This document shows positions 43,557-51,383 of a stretch of 64,000 bases of DNA, piece after piece. The translations under genes and the position numbers were made by a program. Source of the DNA: Scatosoma sp045127595 (GTDB taxonomy: Bacteria > Bacillota > Clostridia > Christensenellales > Borkfalkiaceae); contig JBGVQS010000013.1 in NCBI GenBank assembly GCA_045127595.1, forward strand, positions 105,435-169,434, written 5' to 3'. The stretch's first letter is position 1, and each line of letters opens with the position of its first letter. The notes under the pieces are model-generated. The model ran no database searches and was not told the DNA's origin. It saw nothing but the letters and a program-made list of their open reading frames with translations.

Positions 43557-44690
43557 ATGATTTATTTCGATAACGCGGCAACGGGTGGCAGAAAACCCGA
43601 CGCCGTCTTAAACGCCCTTTCTTCCGCAGTCAAAGTTTGCGCAAACCCTGGCAGAAGCGGACACAAACTCTCCCTTGCCTGTGCCAATCAAGTGCAGGAT
43701 TGCCGAAACGAGCTAAATGAATATTTCAACGGCTACGGTTACGATCGAGTTATATTCACCAAAAACTGTACCGAAGCGTTAAATATTGCCCTATTCGGCT
43801 GTTTAAAGCGCGGAGATCACGTCATTGCAAGCTGTATGGAGCATAATTCCGTTTTACGCCCCTTGGAGTTTTTGAAACAATCGGGCTTAATTACGTACGA
43901 CGTTTGCCCATTAACCGAAGCAAACGAGCACGGAACAATATGCTTACGCTCGTTAAAAAAGCTAATAAAGCCCAACACGCGCTTGGTTGCCGTAACTACC
44001 GCCTCCAACGTCAACGGGCAAATTCCCCATTTGAAAGAAATCAAAAAAATATTGTCCAAAAACGTCCTTCTGCTTTGCGACGGAGCGCAAGGGGGCGGGC
44101 ATTTTTCCATCGATATGCAAGCGCTCGGCATTGATTTTTTAACGCTTGCAGGGCATAAAGGTATGCTCGGCATACAAGGCAGCGGCGGCTTGCTTTTTTC
44201 CGAACGAGCGGAGCTTTCCCCGCTTTTATACGGCGGCACGGGCTCGATCAGTCTTTCCTTGGATATGCCCGATTTTTACCCAGACGCCTTGGAAGCCGGC
44301 ACGCTTGCCTTTCCTGCAATTGTTTCCATGTTAGAAGGCGTACGATACCTTAACGCACACGGTGAAGAACTTAAACACACGCTGCATTCCTTAACCGAAT
44401 ATTGTATTGACGGCATACAAAATTTACACGGTTATACCTTGCACTCCACCGTCAATCCCTGCGGTATCGTCGCATTTTCTTCTAAAAAATTACAATCCGA
44501 GCACCTCGCTTCCATTTTATCGAGCAAGTATTCGATTGCCGTACGAGGCGGCTTGCACTGTGCGCCGTTGATGCATGAAGCGCTCGGCACGCTTGACGGA
44601 GGACTTGTTCGGGCGTCATTCTCCCACTTCAACTCCAAACGAGAAATAGACGTTTTCCTTGCCGCGTTGCAGGCAATCGAGCGTGAATAA
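43557..44690 (+). CDS. Cysteine desulfurase family (class V aminotransferase) protein
   Basis: The product has 377 residues. IYFDNAATGGRKPDAV is the family start. HNSVLRP holds the His that stacks on the PLP ring, CDGAQGGGHF carries the Asp that binds its nitrogen, and LAGHKGMLG gives the Schiff-base Lys. RGGLHCAPLMHEALGT near 345 contains the mobile-loop Cys region. This matches the subfamily of IscS/SufS relatives common in clostridia. It takes sulfur (or selenium) from cysteine for transfer. AAGGAG lies 10 nt before the ATG. It is divergent from the DUF3343 gene, a likely partner, and converges on the next gene with a 4-bp gap. Confidence 0.92.
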   Translation: MIYFDNAATGGRKPDAVLNALSSAVKVCANPGRSGHKLSLACANQVQDCRNELNEYFNGYGYDRVIFTKNCTEALNIALFGCLKRGDHVIASCMEHNSVLRPLEFLKQSGLITYDVCPLTEANEHGTICLRSLKKLIKPNTRLVAVTTASNVNGQIPHLKEIKKILSKNVLLLCDGAQGGGHFSIDMQALGIDFLTLAGHKGMLGIQGSGGLLFSERAELSPLLYGGTGSISLSLDMPDFYPDALEAGTLAFPAIVSMLEGVRYLNAHGEELKHTLHSLTEYCIDGIQNLHGYTLHSTVNPCGIVAFSSKKLQSEHLASILSSKYSIAVRGGLHCAPLMHEALGTLDGGLVRASFSHFNSKREIDVFLAALQAIERE

Positions 44691-44694
44691 TCGG

Positions 44695-44970
44695 TTATAT
44701 TTCCTTTAATTTTTCGACTACGTCGCGTAGTTTCTTTCTTTGTAAGCCATTTAACATAGGAGCAAAATTGTTGTAAAAATTGTCGATTTCTTCGTTGGAA
44801 AGCGTGCCTGCGCGCTTGCTTTTTTCCGCTTCCGTCAAAATGGTTTTCATCATTTCCAAATTACTTTTTCCATGATACGCTTCCGCCATGCGCTTGGTCA
44901 ATTCCTCCGCGCTCGCCCCCGATTTTTCGTCCTTTGCCCTGTCCTTTTCATAATTCTTAAAGCTTCTCAT
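44695..44970 (-). CDS. Small charged helical protein, unknown (91 aa)
   Basis: The product has 91 residues and is rich in Lys and Glu, with helices predicted over RAKDEKSGASAEELTKRMAEA and LSNEEIDNFYNNFAPMLN. The C-terminal RKKLRDVVEKLKEI is amphipathic. There is no membrane segment. GGGAGGGAAT precedes the ATG. It is divergent from the 99-residue gene at 45061. I do not recognise the family; conserved small pairs of this kind could be spore- or division-related, but nothing in the sequence decides this. Confidence 0.6.
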   Translation of the reverse strand: MRSFKNYEKDRAKDEKSGASAEELTKRMAEAYHGKSNLEMMKTILTEAEKSKRAGTLSNEEIDNFYNNFAPMLNGLQRKKLRDVVEKLKEI

Positions 44971-45017
44971 ATTCCCTCCCGCGCTTTTTTATACATTCTA
45001 TTCTTTTTATTCGCCTT

Positions 45018-45030
45018 TTGACACCGTCAA
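45018..45030. promoter_or_regulatory. TTGAC-3-GTCAA palindrome between divergent small genes
   Basis: TTGAC ACC GTCAA lies midway between the divergent starts at 44970 and 45061. Each arm contains a -35-like TTGAC on one strand. It could be a shared operator for the pair; the -10 boxes are weak. Confidence 0.4.
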
Positions 45031-45060
45031 TTTTTTTAATGATACCGCATACCATAGAAT

Positions 45061-45360
45061 ATGGAAATTTTAATACTCGTCTTATTATATTATCTTTCAC
45101 AAAACCCCGATTTTTCCGAAAGCGTAAAACCGTTGATGGAAAAATTAAAAAACTCCGAACAAATGCTTTCCTTTTTAAAGGATTTATCCTCCTTTTCCCA
45201 AACCTTTTCCACCTTTAAAACTTCTCCTACGCCAACAAACAACGCGCCACATTCTCCCCCGCCACCCAAAAAGGAAGAAAAAAATCCGCAATCCCCCACA
45301 GCGGGAATTGCAGATGATTTCATACAAAATATTTTAGAAAATTATTTAAAGCGTAACTGA
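45061..45360 (+). CDS. Small protein with hydrophobic N-terminus and Pro-rich linker, unknown (99 aa)
   Basis: The product has 99 residues. MEILILVLLYYLSQ is a short hydrophobic start. Two amphipathic helices follow, then a Pro/Thr-rich stretch (SPTPTNNAPHSPPPPKK) and a C-terminal helix DDFIQNILENYLKRN. No Shine-Dalgarno sequence is visible. It is divergent from the 91-residue gene and its stop is 3 bp from the end of the SDR gene. I do not recognise a family. The Pro-rich linker between two helical ends suggests a tether, for example from membrane to a partner. Confidence 0.55.
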   Translation: MEILILVLLYYLSQNPDFSESVKPLMEKLKNSEQMLSFLKDLSSFSQTFSTFKTSPTPTNNAPHSPPPPKKEEKNPQSPTAGIADDFIQNILENYLKRN

Positions 45361-45363
45361 GAA

Positions 45364-46062
45364 CTACACAATGGAAAATCCGCCGTTGACAGGCAAATCG
45401 ATCCCCGTAACGTACTCGTTTTCAACAAGATACATAACGGCGTTTGCTATATCCTCCCCCGTACCCATTCTACCCATGGGAATTTCTTCCGTGAGCGCGG
45501 AAAGCTCTTCCCTTGAAAAATGCGCGTTCATGGGGGTATCAATCACGCCGGGAGAAATACTGTTCACGCGAATCCCCGACCAGCCAAGCTCTTTTGCAAG
45601 CGCTTTCGTAAAACCGATCAGCGCGGCTTTCGACGCGGAATATACGCTTTCACAGCTACCGCCGACTTCTCCCCAAACGGAAGAAACGTTGACGATTAAA
45701 CCCTTTTGACGGCTGATCATGCCTTTCGCCGCTTCGCGCGCGCATAAAAACGCGCCCCCAACGTTGACGGCAAAAACACGCTCGTATTCTTCATACGTAA
45801 CGTCTTGGAGCTGCTTGACAAGCGCAATACCGGCATTGTTTACAAGCACGTCTACCTTTCCGATTTTTTCAAACAACAGGCAAACGTCCTTTTCCTTGGA
45901 AACGTCCGCCTTATACACTTCTAACCCAAGCGCGGCGCACTTAGCCGCGTTTTCTTCGTCTTTGGAATAGGTTACGCATACGCGATACCCCTTTTGCAGG
46001 AATGCAAGGGCAATACTCTTGCCGATCCCACGCACTCCGCCTGTAATCAAAACCGTATTCAT
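45364..46062 (-). CDS. SDR family oxidoreductase, FabG-like
   Basis: The product has 232 residues. The cofactor motif is TGGVRGIG, the structural motif NNAG is at about 76-79, and the catalytic Ser, Tyr and Lys are in VNVSSVWGEVGG and YSASKAALIG. ISPGVIDTPMNAHF is the substrate-loop block. The overall match is to 3-oxoacyl-ACP reductase (FabG)-type short-chain dehydrogenases. It ends the aro cluster, 21 bp after aroK, and its ribosome site lies in a copy of the dispersed TCGTACMTGCC motif. The substrate is uncertain; FabG or a metabolite reductase are both possible. Confidence 0.88.
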   Translation of the reverse strand: MNTVLITGGVRGIGKSIALAFLQKGYRVCVTYSKDEENAAKCAALGLEVYKADVSKEKDVCLLFEKIGKVDVLVNNAGIALVKQLQDVTYEEYERVFAVNVGGAFLCAREAAKGMISRQKGLIVNVSSVWGEVGGSCESVYSASKAALIGFTKALAKELGWSGIRVNSISPGVIDTPMNAHFSREELSALTEEIPMGRMGTGEDIANAVMYLVENEYVTGIDLPVNGGFSIV

Positions 46063-46083
46063 CTCGTACCTGCCCTATCCTTT

Positions 46084-46593
46084 TTATTCTTTTTGTAACA
46101 ATGCAACGATTTCGTTTGCAATCGTTTCAGGAGATTTGTTATCCACGTCCACAATGTAATCGGCTACGTGTTCGTACACGGGAGTACGCTCTTTCATCAG
46201 CTTGGATAAGCGGTCGCGGATACTCTCGGTAGACGTTTGCAAAAGAGGTCTTGTCCCGTCTACTTTTAACCGCGAAGCGAGCGTTTCTTCTGTCGCGCGT
46301 AAAAATACGATTTTGCCGTTTTTTTGCAAAAGCTTGTTATTTTCTTCTTTCAAAACCAAACCGCCGCCCGTCGAAATGACAAGATCGTCCTTTCCCGAAA
46401 GCTCCCGCGTAATTTCCGTTTCCAGCTTACGGAAATGCGCTTCTCCGTAATATTCAAAAATGTCCGAAATTTTTCCGTGTTTATCCACGATAATCCCGTC
46501 GGTGTCATACCAACGCCGACCGGTAATTTCCGCGATCTTGATCCCGATCGTCGTCTTTCCCGCACCCATCATGCCGCATAAAATAATATTCAT
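46084..46593 (-). CDS. aroK: Shikimate kinase
   Basis: The product has 169 residues. The Walker A motif is GMMGAGKTTIG, the shikimate-binding Asp is in WYDTDG, further binding residues are in FRKLETEI and STGGG, and the lid Arg is in DGTRPLLQ. It phosphorylates shikimate with ATP. It is 13 bp downstream of aroQ in the aro operon. Confidence 0.96.
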   Translation of the reverse strand: MNIILCGMMGAGKTTIGIKIAEITGRRWYDTDGIIVDKHGKISDIFEYYGEAHFRKLETEITRELSGKDDLVISTGGGLVLKEENNKLLQKNGKIVFLRATEETLASRLKVDGTRPLLQTSTESIRDRLSKLMKERTPVYEHVADYIVDVDNKSPETIANEIVALLQKE

Positions 46594-46606
46594 ATCTTTG
46601 CCCCTT

Positions 46607-47047
46607 TTAAGCGTTCAAAGTCTCCTTTAAGCCGACAAGCGCCGCCAAATAACTCCCTGCGCCAAAGCCGCAAACTACCCCTTTGCAAACTTCGGAAAGT
46701 ACGCTCTTATGACGGAATTCTTCCCGAGCGTGCACGTTGGACATATGCACCTCCGCAACGGGAATATCGATCGCGGCAATCGCGTCGCGAAGCGCGTAGC
46801 TGTAATGGGTAAACGCGCCTGCGTTAAGCAAAATCCCGTCCACGCCGCCGTTTAAATACGCCGTATGTAACGCGTTGACAAGCTCCCCTTCGATATTGCT
46901 TTGATAAAACGTCGCTTCGTCGCCATTCGCCTGACAAAACGCCGCAATCTTGCGGTTGATATCTTCCAGCGTTTCCGTGCCGTAAACACTCTTTTCGCGT
47001 TTGCCCGTCAAGTTCAAATTCACTCCGTTGATTACAAGAAATTTCAT
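46607..47047 (-). CDS. aroQ: Type II 3-dehydroquinate dehydratase
   Basis: The product has 146 residues, typical of the dodecameric type II enzyme. INGVNLNLTGKREKSVYGT holds the lid loop with catalytic Arg and Tyr, LLNAGAFTHYSYALRDAI the substrate pocket (usually HTSVALRDA), and VHMSNVHAREEFRHKS the catalytic His. It converts 3-dehydroquinate to 3-dehydroshikimate. AGGAG precedes the ATG. Confidence 0.96.
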   Translation of the reverse strand: MKFLVINGVNLNLTGKREKSVYGTETLEDINRKIAAFCQANGDEATFYQSNIEGELVNALHTAYLNGGVDGILLNAGAFTHYSYALRDAIAAIDIPVAEVHMSNVHAREEFRHKSVLSEVCKGVVCGFGAGSYLAALVGLKETLNA

Positions 47048-47071
47048 AATTTTCTCCTTTGCTTATTCGCC

Positions 47072-47875
47072 TTAAACGGCAAGATACCGTCGATATAATT
47101 CCGTAAGCTGCGTTTCGCTCGGCTCGATACCAAGATATAAACAATCGGCATAATACGCCTGATAAAAAAGCATTGCGCCGCCGTTAAGCGTTTTTAGGCC
47201 CCGTTCCCTTGCCAAACGCAAAAACTCCGATTCGGCTGGGTAATAGATTAAATCCACCGCCGCTTCCGCGCCGTCAAACGCATCCGCCGTTACGGGGGAA
47301 CAGCCCACCGTTTCGTGCATTCCTACCCCCGTGCAGTTAAGCAAAATATCAAAACCGCCCTGATAAGGATTTTCCGCCGCGCTACAACCAAGCTGCGCGC
47401 AGGCTTCTTCCAACGCTTCTCTGCGCCGTTGATACAGCCAAACGTTTGCGCCCGCTTGCTTTAATGCGCCCGCCGAGCTTCTGCCCGCACCGCCTGCGCC
47501 AAGCACCAACACGTTTTTTCCGTTCACGGAAATCCCCGCCAAATCCAACATCTTGATAAACCCGACGCCGTCCGTGTTATAGCCCGTTCGGGTAGCGTTG
47601 AGCACCGTATTGACCGCACCGAACGAAAACGCGTCGCCCACAATTTCGTCTAAATATTCCATGACGTCCTTTTTATAGGGAATGGTAACGTTAAAGCCGT
47701 CGAAATCCCCCAAAAGCCGCCGCATAGCCCAATCAAAATCCTGCTTTTCAACAGAAAAGGACTCATACTCACATTCATAGCCCATTTGGCTTAAAATAAA
47801 TCTGTGCATTTGCTCGCTTTTGGATTTTGAAACGTCTTTTCCAACAAGCCCAAGACGTAATTTTTTCTCATTCAT
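47072..47875 (-). CDS. aroE: Shikimate dehydrogenase (NADP)
   Basis: The product has 267 residues. The shikimate pocket is LGLVGKDVSKSKSEQMH, the catalytic Lys is in NVTIPYKKDV, and the NADP fold is LVLGAGGAGRSSAGAL with the YQRRRE basic loop. The ATG at 47875 is preceded by GCAGGTACGAG, a copy of the dispersed motif that supplies the purine-rich ribosome site. It follows aroA by 17 bp. Confidence 0.96.
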   Translation of the reverse strand: MNEKKLRLGLVGKDVSKSKSEQMHRFILSQMGYECEYESFSVEKQDFDWAMRRLLGDFDGFNVTIPYKKDVMEYLDEIVGDAFSFGAVNTVLNATRTGYNTDGVGFIKMLDLAGISVNGKNVLVLGAGGAGRSSAGALKQAGANVWLYQRRREALEEACAQLGCSAAENPYQGGFDILLNCTGVGMHETVGCSPVTADAFDGAEAAVDLIYYPAESEFLRLARERGLKTLNGGAMLFYQAYYADCLYLGIEPSETQLTELYRRYLAV

Positions 47876-47892
47876 CTCGTACCTGCCCCCTA

Positions 47893-49149
47893 TCAATAGG
47901 TTTTTACGCCAAGTTTTTTAAAGAAATCGGGGAAGGAAATTGCACAACATTCCGCGTCGATAATTCCACCGCCGTTTTCCGAAGCAAGTATCCCGATCGC
48001 GCCCGTCATTGCAATTCTATGATCGAGATAACTGTTCACGTTTCCGCCCAAAAGCTTTTTCTTACCGCGAATAATGAACCCGTCGGGCGTTTCCTTACAC
48101 TCCCCGCCAAGATTATTGATAAGCTCCGCCGTCGTGCGAATTCTATCGCTCTCTTTTACACGAAGCTCTTTCGCGCCCGTAATCACACTCTCTCCGTCAG
48201 CGAATGCGCAAAGCAACGCTACAAGCGGCAATTCGTCTATCATAGACGGTACGTCTTGCGCAGTCAGCGTTATAGCGCGCAAGGGGGATTTTTGCACCAA
48301 AATATCCGCCGTTTCTTCGCCGCCCGAAATACGTTTGTTTTGTAAGCTGTACGCAACCCCCAACCGATCGAATGCGGTAAGAATGCCCGTGCGCGTAGGG
48401 TTGATCCCCACGTTTTTGCAAAGAGTTTGCCCGCGTAACGCCCCAAGCGCCATAAAATACGCCGCGGAAGAAATATCCGACGGTACGCAAATATCAAGCG
48501 GTTTCAACGTACTGCGTTTTACCGTTACGGTAGTTCCGTCCACACGTATATCCGCACCCATAGCCGCCAGCATACGCTCGGTATGATCGCGAGATTTAAT
48601 CGGTTCGGTTACGGTGGTTTCTCCGTCGGCGGAAATCCCTGCAAGCAAAACAGCGCTCTTCACCTGTGCGGAAGCAATCTGTAATTGCACGTTCGCGCCC
48701 ACCAAGGGTTTCGGCGCTACGTACACGGGCGCATGACCGTCCGTCGTCTTAACGTCCGCGCCAAGCAAGGCAAGCGGCTCGGCAACCCGTTTCATAGGTC
48801 GGGAAGATAACGATTCGTCCCCATACAAAACCGCGTCTATGCCTTTTCCTGCCGCAAAGCCCGTCAAAAGCCGAATCGTCGTACCTGAATTTCCGCAATT
48901 AAGCTCCTTTCCACGCCGAAAATGGGGAGTACCTTGCACGCGAAGCGTCGTTCCGTCCACCTCAATTTTTGCCCCCAAAGAACGCATACAACGACAGGTC
49001 GAAAGACAGTCTTCCCCCATCAAAGCGTTGGTAATGACCGCTTCTCCGTCCGCGCCGCCCAACAGCATGATCGCGCGGTGCGTAACCGATTTATCCCCGG
49101 GGAGTTCAAATTCCCCGTCAAATTGTTGTCTTGGATTGATGTGTAACAT
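47893..49149 (-). CDS. aroA: 3-phosphoshikimate 1-carboxyvinyltransferase (EPSP synthase)
   Basis: The product has 418 residues. The family signatures are LPGDKSVTHRAIMLL and GNSGTTIRLLTG at the N-terminal side, and KESDRIRTTAELINNLGG with DHRIAMTGAIG at the C-terminal side. It joins PEP to shikimate-3-phosphate. The glyphosate-contact region reads GNSGTT, without the Ala seen in class II-type insensitive enzymes. The ATG at 49149 has AAAGGGAACGT upstream. Confidence 0.97.
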   Translation of the reverse strand: MLHINPRQQFDGEFELPGDKSVTHRAIMLLGGADGEAVITNALMGEDCLSTCRCMRSLGAKIEVDGTTLRVQGTPHFRRGKELNCGNSGTTIRLLTGFAAGKGIDAVLYGDESLSSRPMKRVAEPLALLGADVKTTDGHAPVYVAPKPLVGANVQLQIASAQVKSAVLLAGISADGETTVTEPIKSRDHTERMLAAMGADIRVDGTTVTVKRSTLKPLDICVPSDISSAAYFMALGALRGQTLCKNVGINPTRTGILTAFDRLGVAYSLQNKRISGGEETADILVQKSPLRAITLTAQDVPSMIDELPLVALLCAFADGESVITGAKELRVKESDRIRTTAELINNLGGECKETPDGFIIRGKKKLLGGNVNSYLDHRIAMTGAIGILASENGGGIIDAECCAISFPDFFKKLGVKTY

Positions 49150-49160
49150 ACGTTCCCTTT

Positions 49161-50222
49161 TTACAATTCTTTTACGGCGCATTCCAATGCCCGTTTATAT
49201 TCGTCAAAAGGCAGGGAAAGCGTCGTCCATGCCCCTTTCGCTTTTGCAACCGAAAGCGTAATCTTTCCGTCGTCGGTATTTTTCTTATCCGAACGCGCCT
49301 TTTCCGCTTGCTCGCCAACGTCCGAAAAATCCGTCTTTTCGCTTGGCGCAAGCGCCAAACCGCCGCGCACGATTTTTAAGAGTTCCTTTCCGTATTCTTC
49401 GTCGCATATGCCCTTTTTTATGGCAATCAGCGTTTCAAAAAGCATTCCGTATAAAACGCTCTCGCCGTGAGAAAGCCCGCTCGAAAGCTCGATCGCGTGC
49501 CCCGTCGTATGCCCGACGTTCAAGGATTTTCTCTCTCCCGATTCCCGTTCGTCCCTTTCAACGACCTGCGCTTTATGACGAATACAAGCGACAATCAATT
49601 CCCGCAAAAAACCTAAATCGGAAAGCTTTTCCCTATTTCTTTGCAGCTGATTGAAAATTTCGCTGTTCAACGCCGCGTATTTGATGATTTCCCCAACGCC
49701 GCACTTGATTTCCCGCGCGGGTAAGGTTTGTAAAAAGCAGGGCGCGACCAACACTTCGCAAGGCTGATAAAAAGCGCCGACCACGTTTTTTACGCCGCCC
49801 ATATCCACCGCCGTCTTACCGCCAACGCTGCTATCCACCTGCGCAAGCAAGGTCGTAGGGATCTGCACGCAGGAAATTCCGCGCATATAAAGCGCCGCAG
49901 CCAAGCCGCCGATATCCCCGATCACACCGCCGCCAACAGCGAACAAGCGCGAGCTTCGATGCAACCCTGCCCCCGTCATTTTCTCTAAAATCGCCTGCAA
50001 GGACGAAAAGGTTTTATATTCTTCCCCCGCCGTCAAAACAAAGATTTCCGCACCCTGAAAATAGCGCGCAAACAACGTGGAATACAGCGCGTACACGTTA
50101 CTGTCCGTTACGACGAAATTCTTTTGCCCTGCCGTTAAAATAGGCAAACGTTTTTCAAGCGACTCGTCCCCGACGTATATTTTCCCTTCCATAGAAGGCG
50201 TTTTCAACGTAATAATTTCCAT
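49161..50222 (-). CDS. aroB: 3-dehydroquinate synthase
   Basis: The product has 353 residues. The NAD-binding block is AVGGGVIGDIGGLAAALYMRG and PTTLLAQVDSSVGGKTAVD follows. Metal ligands are the Glu in CGVGEIIKYA and the His in LNVGHTTGHAIE and SHGESVLYG. It closes the ring of DAHP. It is 9 bp after aroC. Confidence 0.96.
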   Translation of the reverse strand: MEIITLKTPSMEGKIYVGDESLEKRLPILTAGQKNFVVTDSNVYALYSTLFARYFQGAEIFVLTAGEEYKTFSSLQAILEKMTGAGLHRSSRLFAVGGGVIGDIGGLAAALYMRGISCVQIPTTLLAQVDSSVGGKTAVDMGGVKNVVGAFYQPCEVLVAPCFLQTLPAREIKCGVGEIIKYAALNSEIFNQLQRNREKLSDLGFLRELIVACIRHKAQVVERDERESGERKSLNVGHTTGHAIELSSGLSHGESVLYGMLFETLIAIKKGICDEEYGKELLKIVRGGLALAPSEKTDFSDVGEQAEKARSDKKNTDDGKITLSVAKAKGAWTTLSLPFDEYKRALECAVKEL

Positions 50223-50231
50223 ACCCCACCT

Positions 50232-51368
50232 TTAAGGGAGTTCCTTATACCTTTGTGCCACCTGCGCCATTGTATCGCCGCCAAGCCGTTTAGAAACGAC
50301 GTGGGCAAGCACCTGCGCCACCACCGCTTCGGCAATGATTTCCAAAGCGAAAATCGCGCACACGTCGCTACGTTCCGCCACCGCCACCGACGGCTCTTTG
50401 GTAATAAAATGCACCGTTTTCAAGCCTTGCATGAGCGTGGGGATCGGCTTCATTGCAACGCTTAAAACAAGCTCTTCGCCGTTCGACATACCCCCTTCAA
50501 TACCGCCTGCGCGGTTGGTCGTGCGCGTAAACGCGTTTCCGTCAAACACGATTTCATCATGCACTTCTTTGCCGCTCTTTTCCGCAACGCCAAAGCCCAT
50601 GCCAACTTGTACGCCTTTTACCGCCTGAATGCTCATTAGTCCTTGCGCAAGCTGTGCGTCCAGCTTTTCCGCATACGTCATCACGCTGCCAAAGCCGCTC
50701 TTTAAGCCCTTTACGCGTATTTCTACAACGCCGCCTGCGGTATTTCCTTCCGATTTCAAAGCGGAAATCTTCTCTTTCGCGCGCGTTTCCACGGCTTTAT
50801 TTAGCATACCAAGCTCGGTGGTTTTTGCCGATTTTAACTCGTTAAACTCGTACATGCCCCCATCTTTTATGCCGCAAACCTCTTTGACGTACCCTGCAAT
50901 TTCTACGCCAAGCGCCGCCAAGTACTGCCGATAGACTTCCCCTGCCGCTACGCGAATTGCCGTTTCCCGAGCGGAAGCACGTTCCAAAACGTTCCGCGCG
51001 TCCGTTTGTCCATATTTGAGCATGCCGCTCAAATCAGCGTGTCCGGGACGAACCCGCGTCAACGCTTTATCCTGCATTGCCTTTTCGTCGCATTCGCCTG
51101 CGGACATGCAATTTTCCCAGTTTGCAAAATCCTTATTAAAAATGCAAAGGGTTACGGGACTGCCCAACGTTTCTTTGTTGCGTACGCCCGTTAAAATTTC
51201 CACGCGGTCCTTTTCAATTTTTTGCCGCGCCCCTCTGCCGAATCCGCTTTGCCGTAAGCTGAGCGCTTCGTTTATCTTTTCCGCGTCAATTTGTAAATGC
51301 GCGGGCAAGCCCTCGATCACGGCAATCAACGCCCTGCCGTGCGATTCCCCCGCCGTTGTCAATTTCAT
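50232..51368 (-). CDS. aroC: Chorismate synthase
   Basis: The product has 378 residues. The start LTTAGESHGRALIAVIEGLP and RPGHADLSGMLKYG are family signatures, as are ASARETAIRVAAGE and GGIEGGMSNGEELVL. It makes chorismate from EPSP with reduced FMN. The ATG at 51368 was chosen over 51374 because AGGAG is 7 nt upstream of it. It lies 15 bp after clpC, an unusual neighbour. One copy of the dispersed motif lies inside the coding sequence (about 50847-50857). Confidence 0.96.
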   Translation of the reverse strand: MKLTTAGESHGRALIAVIEGLPAHLQIDAEKINEALSLRQSGFGRGARQKIEKDRVEILTGVRNKETLGSPVTLCIFNKDFANWENCMSAGECDEKAMQDKALTRVRPGHADLSGMLKYGQTDARNVLERASARETAIRVAAGEVYRQYLAALGVEIAGYVKEVCGIKDGGMYEFNELKSAKTTELGMLNKAVETRAKEKISALKSEGNTAGGVVEIRVKGLKSGFGSVMTYAEKLDAQLAQGLMSIQAVKGVQVGMGFGVAEKSGKEVHDEIVFDGNAFTRTTNRAGGIEGGMSNGEELVLSVAMKPIPTLMQGLKTVHFITKEPSVAVAERSDVCAIFALEIIAEAVVAQVLAHVVSKRLGGDTMAQVAQRYKELP

Positions 51369-51383
51369 ACGCATTCTCCTTTT

